From Plotosus lineatus (Eukaryota > Chordata > Actinopteri > Siluriformes > Plotosidae), in assembly GCA_024760905.1 (NCBI GenBank), contig CM045735.1:24229249-24293248 (forward strand): DNA of 64,000 nucleotides, given 5' to 3'. Both the position numbers and the translations under genes were made by a program. The notes below the pieces were generated by a model. That model saw nothing but the letters and a program-made list of their open reading frames with translations. It did no database searches and was not told where the DNA came from. Shown here piece by piece: positions 43,149-56,989 of the stretch; positions within the stretch are counted from its first letter, which is position 1; each line of letters opens with the position of its first letter.

Positions 43149-44088
43149 CATTCCAACCAGCCTGCACACGCTTCTTCACCTCTTTTCCACACTCTCCATT
43201 GCTCTGGGTTGTTAAGCTCAAGTACTTAAAATCCTCCACCTTCCTTATCTCTGCTCTCTGTAACCTCACTGTTCCTGTTGGGTCCTTGTCATTCATACAC
43301 ATATATTCTGTCTTACTGAAGCTAGTCTTGTCCATCACCACAGCAAACAAGAAGGGGCTCAGAGCTGACCCTTAATGCAGTCCCACCTCCACCTGTCACA
43401 CCGACAGCACACCTCACGACTGTCTTACATCTCTCATACATGTCCTGCACCACTCTAACATACTTCTCTGCCACTCCAGACTTCCTCATGCAATACCACA
43501 GTTCCTCTCTCGGCACCCTGTCATATGCTTTCTCCAGATCCACAAAGGCACAATTCAGCTCCTTCTGACCTTCTGTATACTTCTCTATTAACATCCTCAA
43601 GGCAAACACTGCATCTGTGGTGCTCTTTCTTGACATGAAACCAAACTGTGGTTCACAAATGCTGACCTCTGCCCTTAGTTTAGCTTCCACTTTTCTTTCC
43701 CATAACTTCATCGTATGGCTCATCAACTTTATCCCTCTGTAGTTGCCACAATTCCTTTGTTCTTAAAAATAGGCACCATCACACTTCCCCTCCATTCTTT
43801 CAGCATCTGCTCACTCTCGAAGACCTTGTTGAATGTTCTTGTCAGGAAATCTACTGCTACCTCTCCTAGACAATTCCATACCTCCACCGGTATGTCATCA
43901 GGACCAACTGTCTTTCCATTCTTCATCCTCTTCAATGCCCTCCTCACTTCAACCTCACTAATTTTTGCTACTTCCTGGTCCTCAACAGTCACCTCTTCTA
44001 CTCTTTTTTTCTCTCTCATTTTCCTCATTCATCAGCTCTTCAAAGTACTCTTTCCTCCTTGAAGACAACACGACACTCTTCCTTTTAA
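43149..44088 (-). mobile_element. LINE-R copy 7 at the junction of the two duplicated units
   Basis: The left edge (43149-43152, CATT) is the duplication breakpoint: unit 1's end GGATGTTCATT runs straight into LINE-R at CCAACCAGCCTGCACACGC. It has the RT-core deletion of copy 4 (joining ...[10 protein letters not shown] to [10 protein letters not shown]) but ends on the right with the same internal deletion and flank as copy 5 (CAAAGTATCTCTACATAT from 44089). So it is a mosaic of the two. It lacks the LINE 3' end. Confidence 0.88.
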
Positions 44089-44304
44089 CAAAGTATCTCT
44101 ACATATAAAACCTTTAAAACCTAGTTGTCTTATTACACCATCTAACTTCAGTTCGACATTTCTATAGTATCCCAAAACATACAAACATCTCCATACCTGC
44201 ATCAAAAGACAAACACGGAAATCCATTTAGAGTGTGTGTGTGTCACTTTATATGTCACAAAGAAACCTTGGCAGTAACTACAGAAAGTGGAATCAAACTC
44301 ATTC

Positions 44305-44425
44305 ATTCATTCACTGCTGAATCCTAATTAGGGTCGCGGGGACAGTGGCACCCATCTCAGCTGACTGTGACAGGCAGAGTACACTCTAGACAGCTCACCA
44401 GGACACTGCAGCAATCAGAAACTTA
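44305..44425 (-). repeat. Type II tail fragment (unit 2)
   Basis: Counterpart of 32370-32490, nearly identical. 44426-45811 otherwise corresponds to the gene-free part of unit 1 (32491-33892). Confidence 0.65.
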
Positions 44426-45811
44426 CAAAACTCACATAGGACAGAACAGACATTGTGCAAAGTAAACTAGGACATACATACAATACTAACATACATACAA
44501 TACTAACTTTTGTGATTGAACATTAACCTACCGTTGACCGTGCTCAAGGCAGCTTTGGTCACAGTGCTTGAATGCACTTACATCACAAAATGGACATACC
44601 TACTTAGACTTAAAAGTACAGGCAGGAGAAGACAAAACAAACAGAAATAGTGCAGAGTGATTGCTTTGGTGAGACCGGATGATACATCAAATGCTTACTG
44701 CTCTAAAGCCAATTTTTTTGATAATGTGTAATAACTAGAGTCCTGCTGCTGCTGCAAAAAATAAAAAATAAAAAAAGACTCAGTACTGAAACCGTTATCA
44801 TCAATCCTGATTTATTTGAACATGTCCACAGAGTGAAAAACATTACATTCATAAAATTTTAGCAACAATGAGCCATTAAAATATTTATTTCTCCCTCAAA
44901 ATGAGCAATTTTCACATAACTGAAACCACACATTGATAATTGATGATAGCTTTAAATTTTTCCACTGATTTTTTTTTTCTCACAAATATCAGTAGCACGT
45001 TCCATGTCTCATAAGATTATTTAAGATACATACTAGTTAAATCATTTCAAAATCTCTATAGGTCCAAAAAAAGAGGAGAACTGGTGAGCTTTACTGACAA
45101 ATTGTCATGGTTTAGTTAATCAAATGTTCAGTTCAAATGAAATGTTCAAATCCACCAAACCAATACAAAATGCATGAAAATTATGGCATAGACATTTAAT
45201 TTTTTTCAAATGCCGAAAGATACTAAGACACAGCATGAAGCAGGCAGCTACAGTGCTTGCATTTATGATTCAAAATGGTCAGAACATAAATCAATATTTT
45301 TAGTGCAACCAACTCCAATGATGCAGGCATTAGACACAGCCACAAGTACCACAGCATGTACTGACTTGATCGAGGAAACGACCGTAAACTATTATGCAAG
45401 TGATGAACAAAAATCTCTTTCAGCAAGTCATTAAAAAAAATTGTTCCTCTTTGAGCAAAATTATTTCTGGATTTTCCAGAAAAATCTCACACATGTGGGA
45501 AGGTATGAAGAGTGACAACATTACACAGTCATGAATCGAAAAGAGGCTGTCAAACTTTTTAATTCCTTCAAGAGGAAAAATTCCAGAGATCACCTCATAA
45601 TCGGGGGCAGCACACTCAGAGAAGCGGGGTTTTGGGACCACAAGGCTGCTGGTTTAATTTCCAAACTATCAGGGAAAATGTGCTGGTAAAATGATAGCAG
45701 AGCACCACACTTTGGCAAGAAAACCAGTGGCATTTTGACTGATTTCAATTAAATTATTCCTAGCCAGTTGTCATATTTGCTGTAGTTATTGATTCTGTAG
45801 GTACAACCTCT

Positions 45812-46365
45812 TCAGTCTGAACCCGAATGGTGTTTCGTTATTGGACTTCTGTGCTCATCACGGTTTGTCCATCACAAACACTATGCTCAAACATAAGGGT
45901 GTCCATAAGTGCACTTGGCACCAGGGCATCCGAGGCCGCAGTTTGATGATCGACTTTGTAGTCGTGTCACCAGACTCGTGACTTCATGTTCTGGACACTC
46001 GGGTGAAGAGAGGAGCTCAGCTGTCAACCGATCTCCACCTGGTGGTGAGCTGGTTCCAATGCTAAGGGAGGCTGCCCTCTATACCTGGCAGGCCCAAGCG
46101 AGTAGATAGGGTTTCCTGTCAGAGGGGCTTTTAACTCCCACCTTCGGCAGATCTACAACTACGTACCAAAGGAGAGGGGCGACATGGAATCCGAATGGGC
46201 CATATTTCCTACCTCCATTATTGAGGCAGCAGTCCATAGCTGTAGCCGGATGGTCAGCGGTGCCTGTTGTGATGGTAACCCCCATATCCGGGGGTGAACA
46301 CCTGCATTACTTAGGCTGCTGCCCCCGCGACCCGACCCCGGATGAAGCAAAGAAAGATGATGGTT
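45812..46365 (+). pseudogene. LINE endonuclease fragment of the third family (unit 2)
   Basis: Counterpart of 33893-34445 with the same defects and a few substitutions (for example GGGTCTCC to GGGTTTCC and CAGTACCTGTCG to CGGTGCCTGTTG). No RT follows. Confidence 0.75.
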
Positions 46366-46451
46366 ATAATTATAAGCCCCTAGTCAATGTTACACTGTTG
46401 TAGAACCATTACCAAAAATATAAAAAGTCATGCTTTCAAAGTAAAACTATA

Positions 46452-47165
46452 CAGTCATCCCTTGCCACTTCACGATTTGAGAATAGCGGTATTGGTACAT
46501 CGCGGTATCAAAAAAATATATATATATAAATAATTCATAAAAATTCAAAATTCATGCTGAAACTCACATGTCAGCAAGCGGAAGGCAGAGACCCAAGGCA
46601 GGCTGCATTCATTGTTTCCAAACGACAGACCGAAGTGCCCCTCCTCCCCAGTTCAGGCAGGGACCGCCCAATCAACTCAATCTCGCAAGCTGATTGACTT
46701 AGACGCACAACGCTATTGCCTCCCGCCCATTCAACTGAATCTCGCAAGCTGATTGGCTTCGACACATGATGCTGTTGCTTCAAGCCCACTCAACTCAATC
46801 TCGCATGCTGATTGGCTTAGACGCGTGACGCTTTGCCTCGCACATTCCCGCAGGATTATTTGTGATCTTACTGTATAGTGTTTGTGAACGTCCTGCACCG
46901 TGGAGAAGAGCTACAGTATTATCAGAGGTGAGTACAGTACTTAAAAGTATTTATACATAAATTCTATTTCAATATTAATACATTACAGTATTTACATATG
47001 CATATAACTAACGTTTAATATACACTTCTTGATATTGTATAGACGCAAAAACATAGAAATGAGACAACGTGGTAGAAATGGGGGCGGGGCGTTCCTACTT
47101 CGCAGTTTTTCGAATATCGCGGCCAGGTCTGGTCTACATTATCCGCGATATTCAAGGGATGACTG
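46452..47165. mobile_element. Tigger/pogo-like nonautonomous element (unit 2)
   Basis: 714 bp between TA (46450-46451, 47166-47167). Ends CAGTCATCCCTTG and its inverted match CAGTCATCCCTTG, perfect here whereas unit 1 has one mismatch. It keeps the three-unit minisatellite. Confidence 0.82.
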
Positions 47166-47372
47166 TATACTAATACTACATTATAACCACATATAAGACA
47201 AGTGAATTGTTTGATGACAGGTCAAGTGATGTAACACCAGATGTTAGACGCCTCTGCAATTTGATATGAAACTCTTTCCACTGTGAGCAGTGATAGTGTT
47301 TTCTCTGGTCTGAACCCGCTTGTGTTTTTGGAGTGTATTCCTGTAGGTAAACATTGTTCATCACTATGACCA

Positions 47373-48708
<1,336 letters not shown>

Positions 48709-49080
48709 CCTGCTGTCCCAGCACAGAGAAAACCACTGGCCACAACAAACTCATCTCACATCCGGAGCAGTGTTTGTAAAATATTGAACAACCTCGGTTG
48801 TCTCATAAAATAGAGACAGTTGACATCCTCCACTGTACTGGGACCCTCTGTAGACTCAGGCTCATCATAATGATGGAATGTAAGACTTCACAGAGCTAAG
48901 CGGCACAGGCGTTAAGGACATGTGACTCACCTCATCCGGTCCTGCTGCATACCTGAGTGGAGTGTTATCAGCTCAGAACTGGTCAAAGATAAAGTTGAAG
49001 GTGGGGAAGGGATGTCAGGTCTACCACAGGAGGCAGAGGTACAATAAGGAGAGGGATGAAGAGAGTGGCATGGCAGGGGG

Positions 49081-49359
49081 TTACAGGCTTCCTCCTGACA
49101 GATCAGAAGAAGGCTGAACAGGAGCCACAGTGCCGAATCTGTTCACAGAGTGCAGAGGTTTGCCAGTCTGTGAGCAGTAAGTAATCCTGTAGTTCCGCCA
49201 AGGCCTTCTCCAAACAGTCCATGTAATCACGGACTGCCTCTTCACAACAGGTACATAGCATGAGGAAAGGTAAATGAGGTTGTGGTCTGATCTCCCCAGT
49301 GGACAGGAGGGTGTGATGAAAGTGAAGGCAGCCTTAAATATGGGGAATGCAACATTCAA
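49081..49359 (-). pseudogene. Fish LINE endonuclease-end fragment (unit 2)
   Basis: Counterpart of 37912-38190 with a few substitutions (FPIFKAAFTF for FPIFKDAFTF; LHSVNRFGT for LQSVNRFST). SDHN motif retained. Confidence 0.72.
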
Positions 49360-50437
49360 AACAAGTGCCTAAGTGATTAAACTGACAGAGCTAGAAAGTA
49401 ATGAAATACAAATGCTTTATGGCAGGGGTGTCAGAGTCCTTCAACAAAAGGGCCGCTGTGCCTGCTGGTTATTGTTTCAGTCAAGTAACAGCACACCTGA
49501 CTTTGCTAATTTAAATCAACTGATCTGTGTCTTCCAGCAGTTGAATGTTCAATCTCTGTCAAGAGTTGCTTGCCTGCGGAGTTTGTGTCAGAGCAGGGCA
49601 GCTGTCCTTTTCAGATCCCCAGGAAAACGTGTGTATATACACTTCAGAAAGGTAAACACACCGAAAGTTCCACAGAAGTGGTCAGATCAAGACAACACAT
49701 CACCAGGACTGAGCGGCCAGCCGTCCATCCCCACAAGAGGAAACACACTGGGAAAGCATGCTTGAGCCAAAAACAGCACTTGAACCAAAGACTTTCTAGC
49801 TGTAAAGCAGACAGAATAACCAGCACACCATCCTGCCACTACACGAACCTTTTTTTTTTTAGTTAAAATATAATATGAAACATCAAGCATCATAAATACT
49901 GGGTCTTTTTTATTTTATTTTATTATTGTAGTTGAGAAAAATCGATTTTGTTGTTACATTGTTTTTATTCGGTTAATGTGATTCAATATACAATATACAG
50001 TATGCCACTTTACATACAGGACTTTTAACACTATTTTACATAATGGTTTGTGTTCAAATCGAAAAAAATACCAAATTTTTATTAAAAATATCCCTCCTGA
50101 AATTAGAACTATAATGATTCAGGGTCAGTGATATTATTTGACACAAAACTAAAACATAAACTGAATTAAATGACTACAATTTAATAGTAAATAACAAAAT
50201 TGAAGGAACATTTTAAATAAGATTAAAACCAGCATTATTTTACCTGTGAATGATTTACATAAAATCTTATTGTGGAAAAACAGAGAAATTACTTTAAGCT
50301 CCATTATGTTAAACCGACTTACCTCAGAATTTATACACGTTTATTCTTCCCACATGAGATTAAAATTCGTCTCCTCAACTGGAAACAACAATTTCAGCTC
50401 TTCTTCGCCTTTATCGTGGGGTGAGTTGTTATACCGC

Positions 50438-50995
50438 CACCTACCGGACCGGATGAGCGGGAAAACTTGATCTACTCGTACTATGCTAGTAGTTCTAGTT
50501 CAGTTAATGGATTGAAAGGGGCGAAGACAAAACAAGTGGCAGATAAGATCCAGGTTTAGGAAATACAGTAGGTGGGTTAGGGGCATATTTTGTCTCAGCA
50601 CCTATGTTAACCAGTATATTTTCTACATGTAGCTTTATAGCATGTAACTGGTCACTGAACTGCTGAGTCTTTATTATTGATCATTTATGTTGTAGGGACA
50701 AAAGTCTTCACCCAAGAATATGCACAAATAAAACTTAATTGCAGCGACAGAAACAGAGAGACTGGTGGTCACAGGGCAGGTTGTGCATCTCAATTCCTGT
50801 CACAGTAATGTCACCAGAGGAAGATTGCTCCTGACAAAGTTCTGCACCACTGATAGATCTGACTAAAATAAGTGATGCCATTAATCAGTTGTGTTTTGGT
50901 GAACATTTTATTAATTATTGAAAACTGTTGTTGTGTTGAGTGTAAATCAGGATCATCAATTGTTGTAATTGGTGTTCATGAAACTTTCAGAGAGA
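50438..50995. repeat. Sequence shared with 21600-22400 (unit 2)
   Basis: Counterpart of 39270-39830, almost identical. It reads CCGCCACCTACCGGACCGGA, closer to the old paralogue than unit 1 at that site. 49360-50437 and 50996-51501 correspond to gene-free parts of unit 1. Confidence 0.75.
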
Positions 50996-51501
50996 ATAAA
51001 TATATTACACATGTTGGAAGGGTTTTTATTTGGTTGTGTCACAATGGTGACATGAAACAACAATAAAAGTAAAAGTACACTTCGTGGCACAGAGATACAC
51101 ATTTTGATATCCACATTGCATGGCTACACTTTTCCGTTTGGCCATATTAGCTGCAACATAATATATAAAAGTAAATAAAGAGAACCAATTTGAGGTGAAT
51201 TGTAAAACCTGCACATAATAAATATTTTAACAATGATTTTACTAATACGGAAAATTGATAACTTAATAGCCAGCATCAATAAATGAAACTCAGCTATTTA
51301 CAACCATTCGTGAATCAAAAGTAGGAACAACAGTCAATATTTAAAGTTGACTTTTCTGTTTAAAAAAATCAATTATATCTACTTGATAATTAAGGTGTGA
51401 TGTTGAAAATTGTTTATATTTAGTGTATGAATTAAGGTCCTCAATTAAGAAACAGGTTATATCTCTTAGAAGTGTATAAATAATTTTGTGAACTCACATT
51501 A

Positions 51502-52524
51502 GGTGCCGAGAGAAGAACTGTGGTATTGTATGAGGAAGTCTGGAGTGACAGAGAAGTATGTTAGAGTGGTGCAAGACATGTCTGATAGATGTAAGACAGT
51601 GGTGAAGTGTGCTGTCGGTGTGACAGAAGAGTTCAAGGTGGAGGTGGGACTGCATCAAGGGTCAGCTCTCAGCCCCTTCTTGTTTGCTATGGTGATGGAC
51701 AGGCTAACAGATGAGGTTAGACAAGAATCTCCATGGACTATGATGTTTGCAGATGACATAGTGATCTGTAGTGAGAGCAGAGACCAAGTGGAGGAAAATC
51801 TAGAGAGGTGGAGGTATGCCCTGGAAAGGAGGGATTGAAGGTTAGTCTTAGTAAGACAGAATACATGTGTGTGAACGACAAGGACCCAAGAGGAACTTTG
51901 AGGTTACAGGGGGCAGAGATAAAGAGGTGGAGGATTTTAAGTACTTAGGCTCAACAATCCAGAGCAATGGAGAGTGTGGAAAAGAGGTGAAGAAGCGCGT
52001 GCAGGCAGGTTGGAATGGATGGAGAAAAGTGTCCAGTGTGATGTGTGATAGGAGAGTATCGGCAAGAATGAAGGGAAAAGTGTACAAGACGGTGATGAGG
52101 CCAGCGATGTTGTATGGTTTAGAGACAGTGGCCCTGGGGAAAAGACAGGAGGCAGAGCTGGAGGTAGCAGAGATGAAAATGTTGAGGTTCTCTTTGGGAG
52201 TAACGAGGATGGATAGGATCAGAAATGAGTACATCAGAGGGACAGCACATGTCAGATGTTTTGGAGACAAAGTCAGAGAGGCTAGATTGAGATGGTTTGG
52301 ACATGTACAGAGGAGGGATAGTGAGTATATTGGTCGTAGGATGCTGAGGTTGGAATTACCAGGCAAAAGGCCCAGAGGAAGACCAAAGAGAAGATTTATG
52401 GATGTGGTGAAGGCGGACATGAAGGTCGTTGGAGTAAGAGTAGAAGATGCAGAGGATAGGGAGAGATGGAGGCAGATCATTTGCTGTGGCGACCCCTGAA
52501 GGGAACAGCCGAAAGGAAAAGAAG
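51502..52524 (+). mobile_element. LINE-R copy 8, 5' truncated (unit 2)
   Basis: Counterpart of copy 6 with the ACATTA duplication (right copy 52525-52530). It carries a private one-base loss near 51832 (GGAGGGATTG against GGAGGGGATTG), ending the first ORF at 51838 after the intact FADD motif, and the shared loss near 51926. The 3' end GACCCCTGAAGGGAACAGCC is intact here but damaged in unit 1. Confidence 0.9.
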
Positions 52525-52657
52525 ACATTAACATTGACACAAATTATGTATCCTAATCTTGAGAATACGGTGTACCAATGCAAAATAATCATGCTGAGAG
52601 GAGAAATAGTGTAAAGAGAACATTAATTAAACAAACCGCTCTTCAGAAGCCTCCAAA

Positions 52658-53525
52658 CTGTTCAGCTTAACAATCAGCTTTGGTAAAACTGAGGTGCTTT
52701 GCCAACCTGCACCAACAACAAACCCCCAAGCTCCAACAATTGTCACTGAGAACACTCATCTGAAGAATGTAGAACATTTCAAATATCTAGGAAGCACCAT
52801 CTCCTCCAGTGGCTCCTTAGACAAAGAAATTGATGCTCGGATCAGCAAAGCGAGCCAAACTTTAGGAAGATTTCGAAACAAAGTGCTCAACCAACGCAAC
52901 ATCCGATTGAGTACAAAATTGAAAGTGTACAATGCAGTGGTTCTGCTCTCCCTCCTCTATGGCTGTGAGACTTGGACACTGTGCCATAAGCACATCAAGA
53001 AATTGGAGAAATTCCACATGCATGATCTACGTTCCATCCTTGGAATCCGCTGGCAGGATCGCATTACCAATCTTGAGGTCTTGGACCAAGCTCAATCACC
53101 AAGCATAGAGTCCATGCTCATCAGGGCCCAACTGCGATGGGTAGGACATGTCACCCGCAAGGAAGAGTACTGCTTGCCAAGGCGCTTGTTGTACTGAGAA
53201 CTCCAGAAAGGAATGAGAAACCAAGGTCGTCCAAAAAAGTGCTACAAGGACTCAGTCAAAGCCAACCTCCAGTGGTGTGAACTCAAACCAAAAGAATTGG
53301 AGGACTGTGTCAGTGATCGATCAAGCTGGCAAGCCACCATCCATACTACATCTACTGTCACTTTCGAGGATGCTTGTCGCCAGAAGCTCACTGCTGTCAG
53401 AGAATAACGCCACATAGCATCAGCCACAGTGATCCAAACTACGGACTTTCAGTGCCCCCACTGTTCCAGACTCGGCGCCTCTAGCCTGGGGTTGTGCAGC
53501 CAGCTCCAGAAACACAGATGAGCTG
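52658..53525 (+). pseudogene. 3' end of the fourth LINE family (unit 2)
   Basis: Counterpart of 41490-42360 with the same TGA (about 53195-53197) after RRLLY. Differences by eye are about five in 870 bp, including H to L and H to R changes (VVLLSLLYG, DLRSIL). Confidence 0.82.
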
Positions 53526-54159
53526 ACAAAATGAAACGTCTTCTTCGGACACAAAGGACTACCCACCCACACATAGACATTTTATTGTTAAAATGTTAGT
53601 TCTGAAATCTATAATGAGTATGTTATGTATGTATTTTATATAACAATTATCAAAAATTGCATAAAAAACACAGACAAGTTACTTGGTACATATATTAGAA
53701 GTACAATATGCAAACCACAAATGACAATATATTATATATACACTGCAAGACATTCGGCCATTTCCAATGTTCCATATACAGATGTAATTATAAAGAAGTG
53801 TTGTTAGCGCTAATTATAACTATTCATTCTTTCAATAACTAATGGTGACTTATTAAATGAAGATATCCAAGAAAGTACTTGTTCAATATGGATCGGCATA
53901 AAATCTTTTCAGATAGATATTTTCATTGTAAAAATAGAAAAGTTTATAATAGATCTAAAGTATATAATATGTTTACAACGTTAGCTTGGATTAACCATTT
54001 AGTTATTACCAAAAAGTAAGACATGTCAACAAGGACAAACAGGACATAAACTGACTGCAGAAATGCTGGTTTGATCTTAAAATCACAGTTTTCTGGGATA
54101 TAGGTGTCTGTCACTGGGTGTGACCCTGTGAATCAAATATAAACACAGGCTAGCTTAGC

Positions 54160-54288
54160 CTTACTTACCGGGGACTTTTTTGGCCTCGCCTTGCGCGCTT
54201 TCTGCGCTCTTTACACGAGTAAACCCGTGCATGGCTAGTGACTGTGTCCCCTGTGGGGGAGATAATTTGGCTTTCTTCATTTTACGCA
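54160..54288 (-). CDS. Possible first exon of an unknown gene (unit 2)
   Basis: Counterpart of 42985-43110: MRKMKKAKLSPPQGTQSLAM and HGFTRVKSAESAQGEAKKVP, then G|GTAAGT. Frame and donor are intact. It lies just inside the original right end of the duplicated unit. 54323-54786 to its right has nothing recognised. Confidence 0.4.
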
Positions 54289-54802
54289 TGATAGCAAAAT
54301 GAATGAAAGCCGGATGTTCATTGGTCACAAATCTTGAGCTCAGCTAACAGTATCCGATCAGAGGTATAATACTATAAGGCTGATTCATGGTGTTTATGGA
54401 CTCATGTTTATGACTACTAAAATAACCTTTGGCTTTAAAACTATCTAGCATTTCATCTCCGCTTTTTATTTACACAGTCGTGGAAATTTACGTTGATCAA
54501 CTATAAAGTAGACCAAATTAAGTCAGTACACGTAACTCAGCCACTAAAACAAGTGGATACACAGCATGTACTGTCGTGTATCCATCATACAACACTGGTT
54601 GTATCATTCAGCTTAAACTTTGCTGCTTATTCAGAATGATGGTGGTTATTATATATACATGTCCAGAATAACCTATCAGTATAGCGCCATCATTTGGCTT
54701 CAGAAAGAATGTCTTGTTCAGCTATCACGGCGATAGTGATCCTCAACAACAGGGTTTAATTTGTGTAGACTTAATTTTATGGGGTTACTGTGGGTAAACA
54801 AA

Positions 54803-55127
54803 GGGACAGTGGTGGTCTAGTGGATAGGGCGCAGGATCACTGATCCTAAGCTTGGGGGTTCAAGTCTCCACAAGGTTGTCACTGTCCCCCCAGTGCAGCT
54901 AACTGGGTTATTAAAGGCGGGCCATGTCTCTCATTGTCTATGATGTGAGGCATGGAAAAGAACCATTGCTGACTTTCGTAAAGAGTAGCTGCAAAGCCAT
55001 CAGCGTGTTTCTGTCCCTTGCTAAAAAGGGTTGTGACAAGAAGGGCATCCGATGTAAAAACCCATGCCAAATCAAATGATTCGCTGTGGTGACTCTCAAG
55101 AATGGGAAAGAGCCGAAATAAAAGAAG
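54803..55127 (+). mobile_element. SINE-A, type I tail, with TSD
   Basis: 16-bp duplication ACTGTGGGTAAACAAA (54787-54802, 55128-55143). Head TGGTGGTCTAGTGG, box B GGTTCAAGTC, body, then GGGTTGTGACAAGAAGGGCA, GCCAAATCAAATGATTCGCT and GTGGTGACTC...GAGCCGAAAT. A small deletion in the tail removes GCGAATCA. Confidence 0.92.
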
Positions 55128-55143
55128 ACTGTGGGTAAACAAA

Positions 55144-55522
55144 CTCATTCAATAGAAGAAATCTCAAATAACTGTTTTGTTTCAGGAAAAAGTCAGTGCA
55201 TATCTGTGAGGAATGGCTATTATAACTTTTAGTCTGTACAGTATTAACATGGACAACCACCCCCGCCTCAAAAATTCAACTGAATTATTTTCACTGTTTG
55301 GCAAAAAAAAAAAAAAAAAATACCTCATCAAGCACCCATACATTAACAAGGTGTCTCTTGACCTTAAGATCGCAAAAGATGCAGGTGCCAGTGTCATAGA
55401 GAGGTTGGTGAAGGTCACTTGACAGCAAGGCAATGCTGGTGGGAATCACCAATCAAATACGTAGTCTAAAATTCGAATTCCACCTTAACAGCAGATGGTA
55501 GAATCATTACTCATAAACTAGG
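55144..55522. other. No gene recognised
   Basis: Includes an A-run at 55303-55320. A 69-codon ORF (55213-55422) reads through the A-run and has no motif. Confidence 0.5.
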
Positions 55523-55692
55523 CAGTGGTGGCTCAGAGGTTAAGGTGACGGGTTACTGGTACAAAGGTTAGCGGTTCAATCCCCACTAATACCACTGTTG
55601 GGCCCTTATTCCTCAATTGCTCAGTTATATTTAAAAAAATGATACTTATAGGTCACTCCGAATAAGAACATCTGCCAAATGCTGTAAATGTA
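55523..55692 (+). mobile_element. SINE-C, third SINE family
   Basis: GGCAGTGGTGGCTCAGAGGT (box A), GGTTAGCGGTTCAATCCCC (box B), CCACTGTTGGGCCCTTATTC, CTCAATTGCTCAGTTATAT and the tail GGTCACTCCGAATAAGAACA then TCTGCCAAATGCTGTAAATG. The tail is the kind found in widespread fish and V-SINE-like families and differs from the type I and II tails. Short (about 170 bp) and diverged. Confidence 0.8.
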
Positions 55693-55998
55693 ACATTATG
55701 CATTTTTCATATAATGCACAAAAGTTTTTCCATAAAAACCCTGAATGACTCTAGCTTGGGATTGTTGAAAAACGTGCAAAAACAATAAAGGGTGGAAAGG
55801 ATTATTTGAACATCGAAACACAGCTTTAATGCACCACATTTTCAATTTGCTTAGTTTAATAAAGTCAAAAGATGTCACTTCTCCTTGTTTACCCAATTTG
55901 CATAACACAACCCATCAGAAGTAAATAAGGCAGACTGTCTTTATATTGCATATGTGTCTAGCTTTCTGCAATTCATGGATATAGTACAATCCTTCAGA

Positions 55999-56050
55999 AG
56001 AAGCCCGTTTCTTCTTTTCACTTGCACCAGAAGTCACATGCACGCACGCA

Positions 56051-56113
<63 letters not shown>

Positions 56114-56235
56114 TCCCATAATGCTTTTCATGTAAAGAACAGAGTTACTTTTGTTTCATGCTTTATTTCTTGAGTCAGGCTTTTAACCTTCCATAAACAT
56201 TTGTAATATTATAACTCTGCTAAGAAGACATGGTC

Positions 56236-56281
<46 letters not shown>

Positions 56282-56325
56282 TGTGATTTCCGGTGCGAGT
56301 GAGAAGAAACGGGCTCGAGTGATAT
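55999..56325. repeat. Inverted repeat with two (CA)n tracts inside
   Basis: AGCCCGTTTCTTCTTTTCACTTG-type sequence (56003-56030) recurs inverted at 56290-56322 (GCGAGTGAGAAGAAACGGGC). Both arms are joined to CACACGCACG and CA runs (56053-56111, 56237-56275). It looks like two opposed copies of one repeat end, each with its own microsatellite. Confidence 0.7.
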
Positions 56326-56399
56326 CGCAAAGGAATATGGCCAAACCCGTCTACCATCGGTATAATATTGAAGCAGAAGGAGGTCTTAAAAGGTATGCT

Positions 56400-56537
56400 T
56401 TTATAATTTCTAAAGGGTTTAAGAGGTAGTATTGGGAGCCTTGGAACGAATCATGTGTTTTACATGTAAAATGCTGTTCAATTTACGAAAAATGCAGGTT
56501 ACGAAAAAGGCTCTGGAACGGATTAATTTCGTAAAAA
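56400..56537 (-). mobile_element. Terminal part of a Tigger/pogo-like DNA element
   Basis: Read on the minus strand it starts CAGTGGTGCCTCACTTTTTA, CGAAATTAATCCGTTCCAGA, ...CGTAACCTGCATTTTTCGTA and TGATTCGTTCCAAGGCTCCC. The CAGTGG...CTC start and TTCGTAA motifs are typical for Tigger-type ends. Second end and transposase not identified. Confidence 0.6.
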
Positions 56538-56547
56538 GTGAGGCACC

Positions 56548-56550
<3 letters not shown>

Positions 56551-56622
<72 letters not shown>
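56551..56622. repeat. Compound (GT)n(AT)n microsatellite
   Basis: GT run followed by a TA run of about 44 bp. Confidence 0.96.
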
Positions 56623-56625
<3 letters not shown>

Positions 56626-56635
56626 TAGATATAAA

Positions 56636-56768
56636 ATAGAGAATTTTCTGAGTAGATCCTTCCGTAAGAGAGTGCTCAATACTTTTTGGTAGAGCAAATA
56701 ACAATGAAAATAATAAAAATAAAAGGACAGGACAAAGACTTTCTATTGAAACTCCATTTATCACTATA
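56636..56768. repeat. Inverted partner of the repeat at 23253-23420
   Basis: GAGTAGATCCTTCCGTAAGA, GAGTGCTCAATACTTTTTGG, TAGAGCAAATAACAATG and AAGACTTTCTATTGAAACTCC are the reverse complement of the left-hand copy, again next to a TA run. Confidence 0.75.
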
Positions 56769-56871
56769 TAATATTATCATATATAATATATATGATCCTT
56801 TGTTTTCTGGTGGATCAACATCACTGGATCCGAGCTGGTCACATCATGTGGATGTGATCACAAAAGCAGTA

Positions 56872-56925
56872 AGACAACGGCTTAGCGATCCAGCGCCCTA
56901 TACCACCAGGCCACCACTGCCCCCT
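56872..56925 (-). repeat. SINE-A head fragment
   Basis: GCTTAGCGATCCAGCGCCCTA and TACCACCAGGCCACCACTGCC are the first 50 bp of SINE-A, inverted, without body or tail. Confidence 0.75.
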
Positions 56926-56989
56926 AGGCGACTAAGATTAACAAATGATTGAAAACAAATGGGATAATAATCAGGTGCGCGTGGGCACC

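Noticed and set aside
55696..55908. Minus ORF with CIKAVFRCSNNPFHP resembling a THAP start
   Set aside because: Spacing and the conserved Trp and His of THAP are missing; too weak.
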